From positions 1 to 38,183 of the forward strand of contig CAZHBH010000014.1 of the NCBI GenBank assembly GCA_964530525.1: DNA of 38,183 nt. Reading direction: 5' to 3'. The translations under genes were made by a program, and so were the position numbers. The DNA is from CAYNQN01 sp964530525. GTDB lineage: Bacteria; Actinomycetota; Acidimicrobiia; Acidimicrobiales; Acidimicrobilacustridaceae. This document shows, piece by piece, positions 38,181-38,183 of this stretch (position 1 is the stretch's first letter; each line of letters begins with the position of its first letter). Below the pieces are notes generated by a model. It did no database searches. It worked only from the letters and a program-made list of their open reading frames with translations, and was not told the DNA's origin.

Positions 38181-38183
38181 GTG

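Noticed and set aside
1..38183. CRISPR arrays, transposases, phage genes or toxin-antitoxin pairs
   Set aside because: No regularly spaced repeats, IS-type enzymes or related motifs were found on either strand.

Overview
The window is high-GC bacterial DNA, almost certainly from an actinobacterium (Actinomycetota), with a general look of the Acidimicrobiia. Supporting genes are CrgA, a PASTA-kinase/PBP/RodA/PP2C/FHA cell-division cluster, an actinobacterial CtaF-type cytochrome oxidase subunit IV, an F420-type LLM oxidoreductase and frequent GTG/TTG starts. The assignment rests on gene content and order only. No intergenic gap exceeds about 200 bases.

Left flank (1-5.6 kb): the 3' end of ctaD with ctaF (aa3 oxidase), a long-chain acyl-CoA synthetase, a thiolase, the glutaminase TrpG/PabA, crgA and a small membrane zinc-ribbon protein. 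Two inverted DnaA-box-like sequences lie just after crgA. Right flank (29.4-36.5 kb): pknB, pbpA, rodA, pstP, fhaB, fhaA and tRNA-Leu(CAG), in the same relative order as the mycobacterial locus near oriC. In Mycobacterium tuberculosis trpG and crgA lie directly beside pknB. Here about 24 kb of acyl-CoA catabolic genes separates them, and the trpG-crgA pair is inverted relative to that order. The last 2 kb holds a methyltransferase and a small membrane protein.

Middle block (5.6-29.4 kb), in modules: (A) acyl-CoA dehydrogenase, APH-type kinase and SDR with 4-base overlaps, resembling the kinase/dehydrogenase/reductase logic of levulinate (lva) and ACAD10/11 4-hydroxyacid catabolism; (B) divergently, a CGSC (Cys-form UGSC family) redox-like protein coupled to an unknown 351-residue protein; (C) a lipoprotein/ATPase/permease importer of the nitrate/sulfonate/taurine class, co-transcribed with an alpha-methylacyl-CoA racemase-like enzyme and acetoacetyl-CoA synthetase; (D) an isovaleryl-CoA-dehydrogenase-like enzyme, a Cat1/4-hydroxybutyrate-type CoA-transferase homologue and an HMG-CoA-lyase homologue, the last two each appearing to lack the classical catalytic residue; (E) one divergent enoyl-CoA hydratase; (F) a seven-kilobase operon of VOC protein, crotonase, acyl-CoA ligase, second crotonase, double CaiB-type CoA-transferase and a FadR-type GntR regulator, with a divergent F420-type oxidoreductase.

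Together these suggest uptake and CoA-dependent breakdown of a branched or oxidised carboxylic acid, probably through a 3-hydroxyacyl-CoA cleaved by the lyase, with acetoacetate re-activated and thiolysed to acetyl-CoA. The substrate is unknown. The main candidates for something undescribed are the CGSC pair, the lyase/CoA-transferase pair with altered active sites, and the twin crotonases with one catalytic glutamate missing. An AT-rich motif around WTTATCAT appears in each main promoter region of the block, although it may only be -10 elements.
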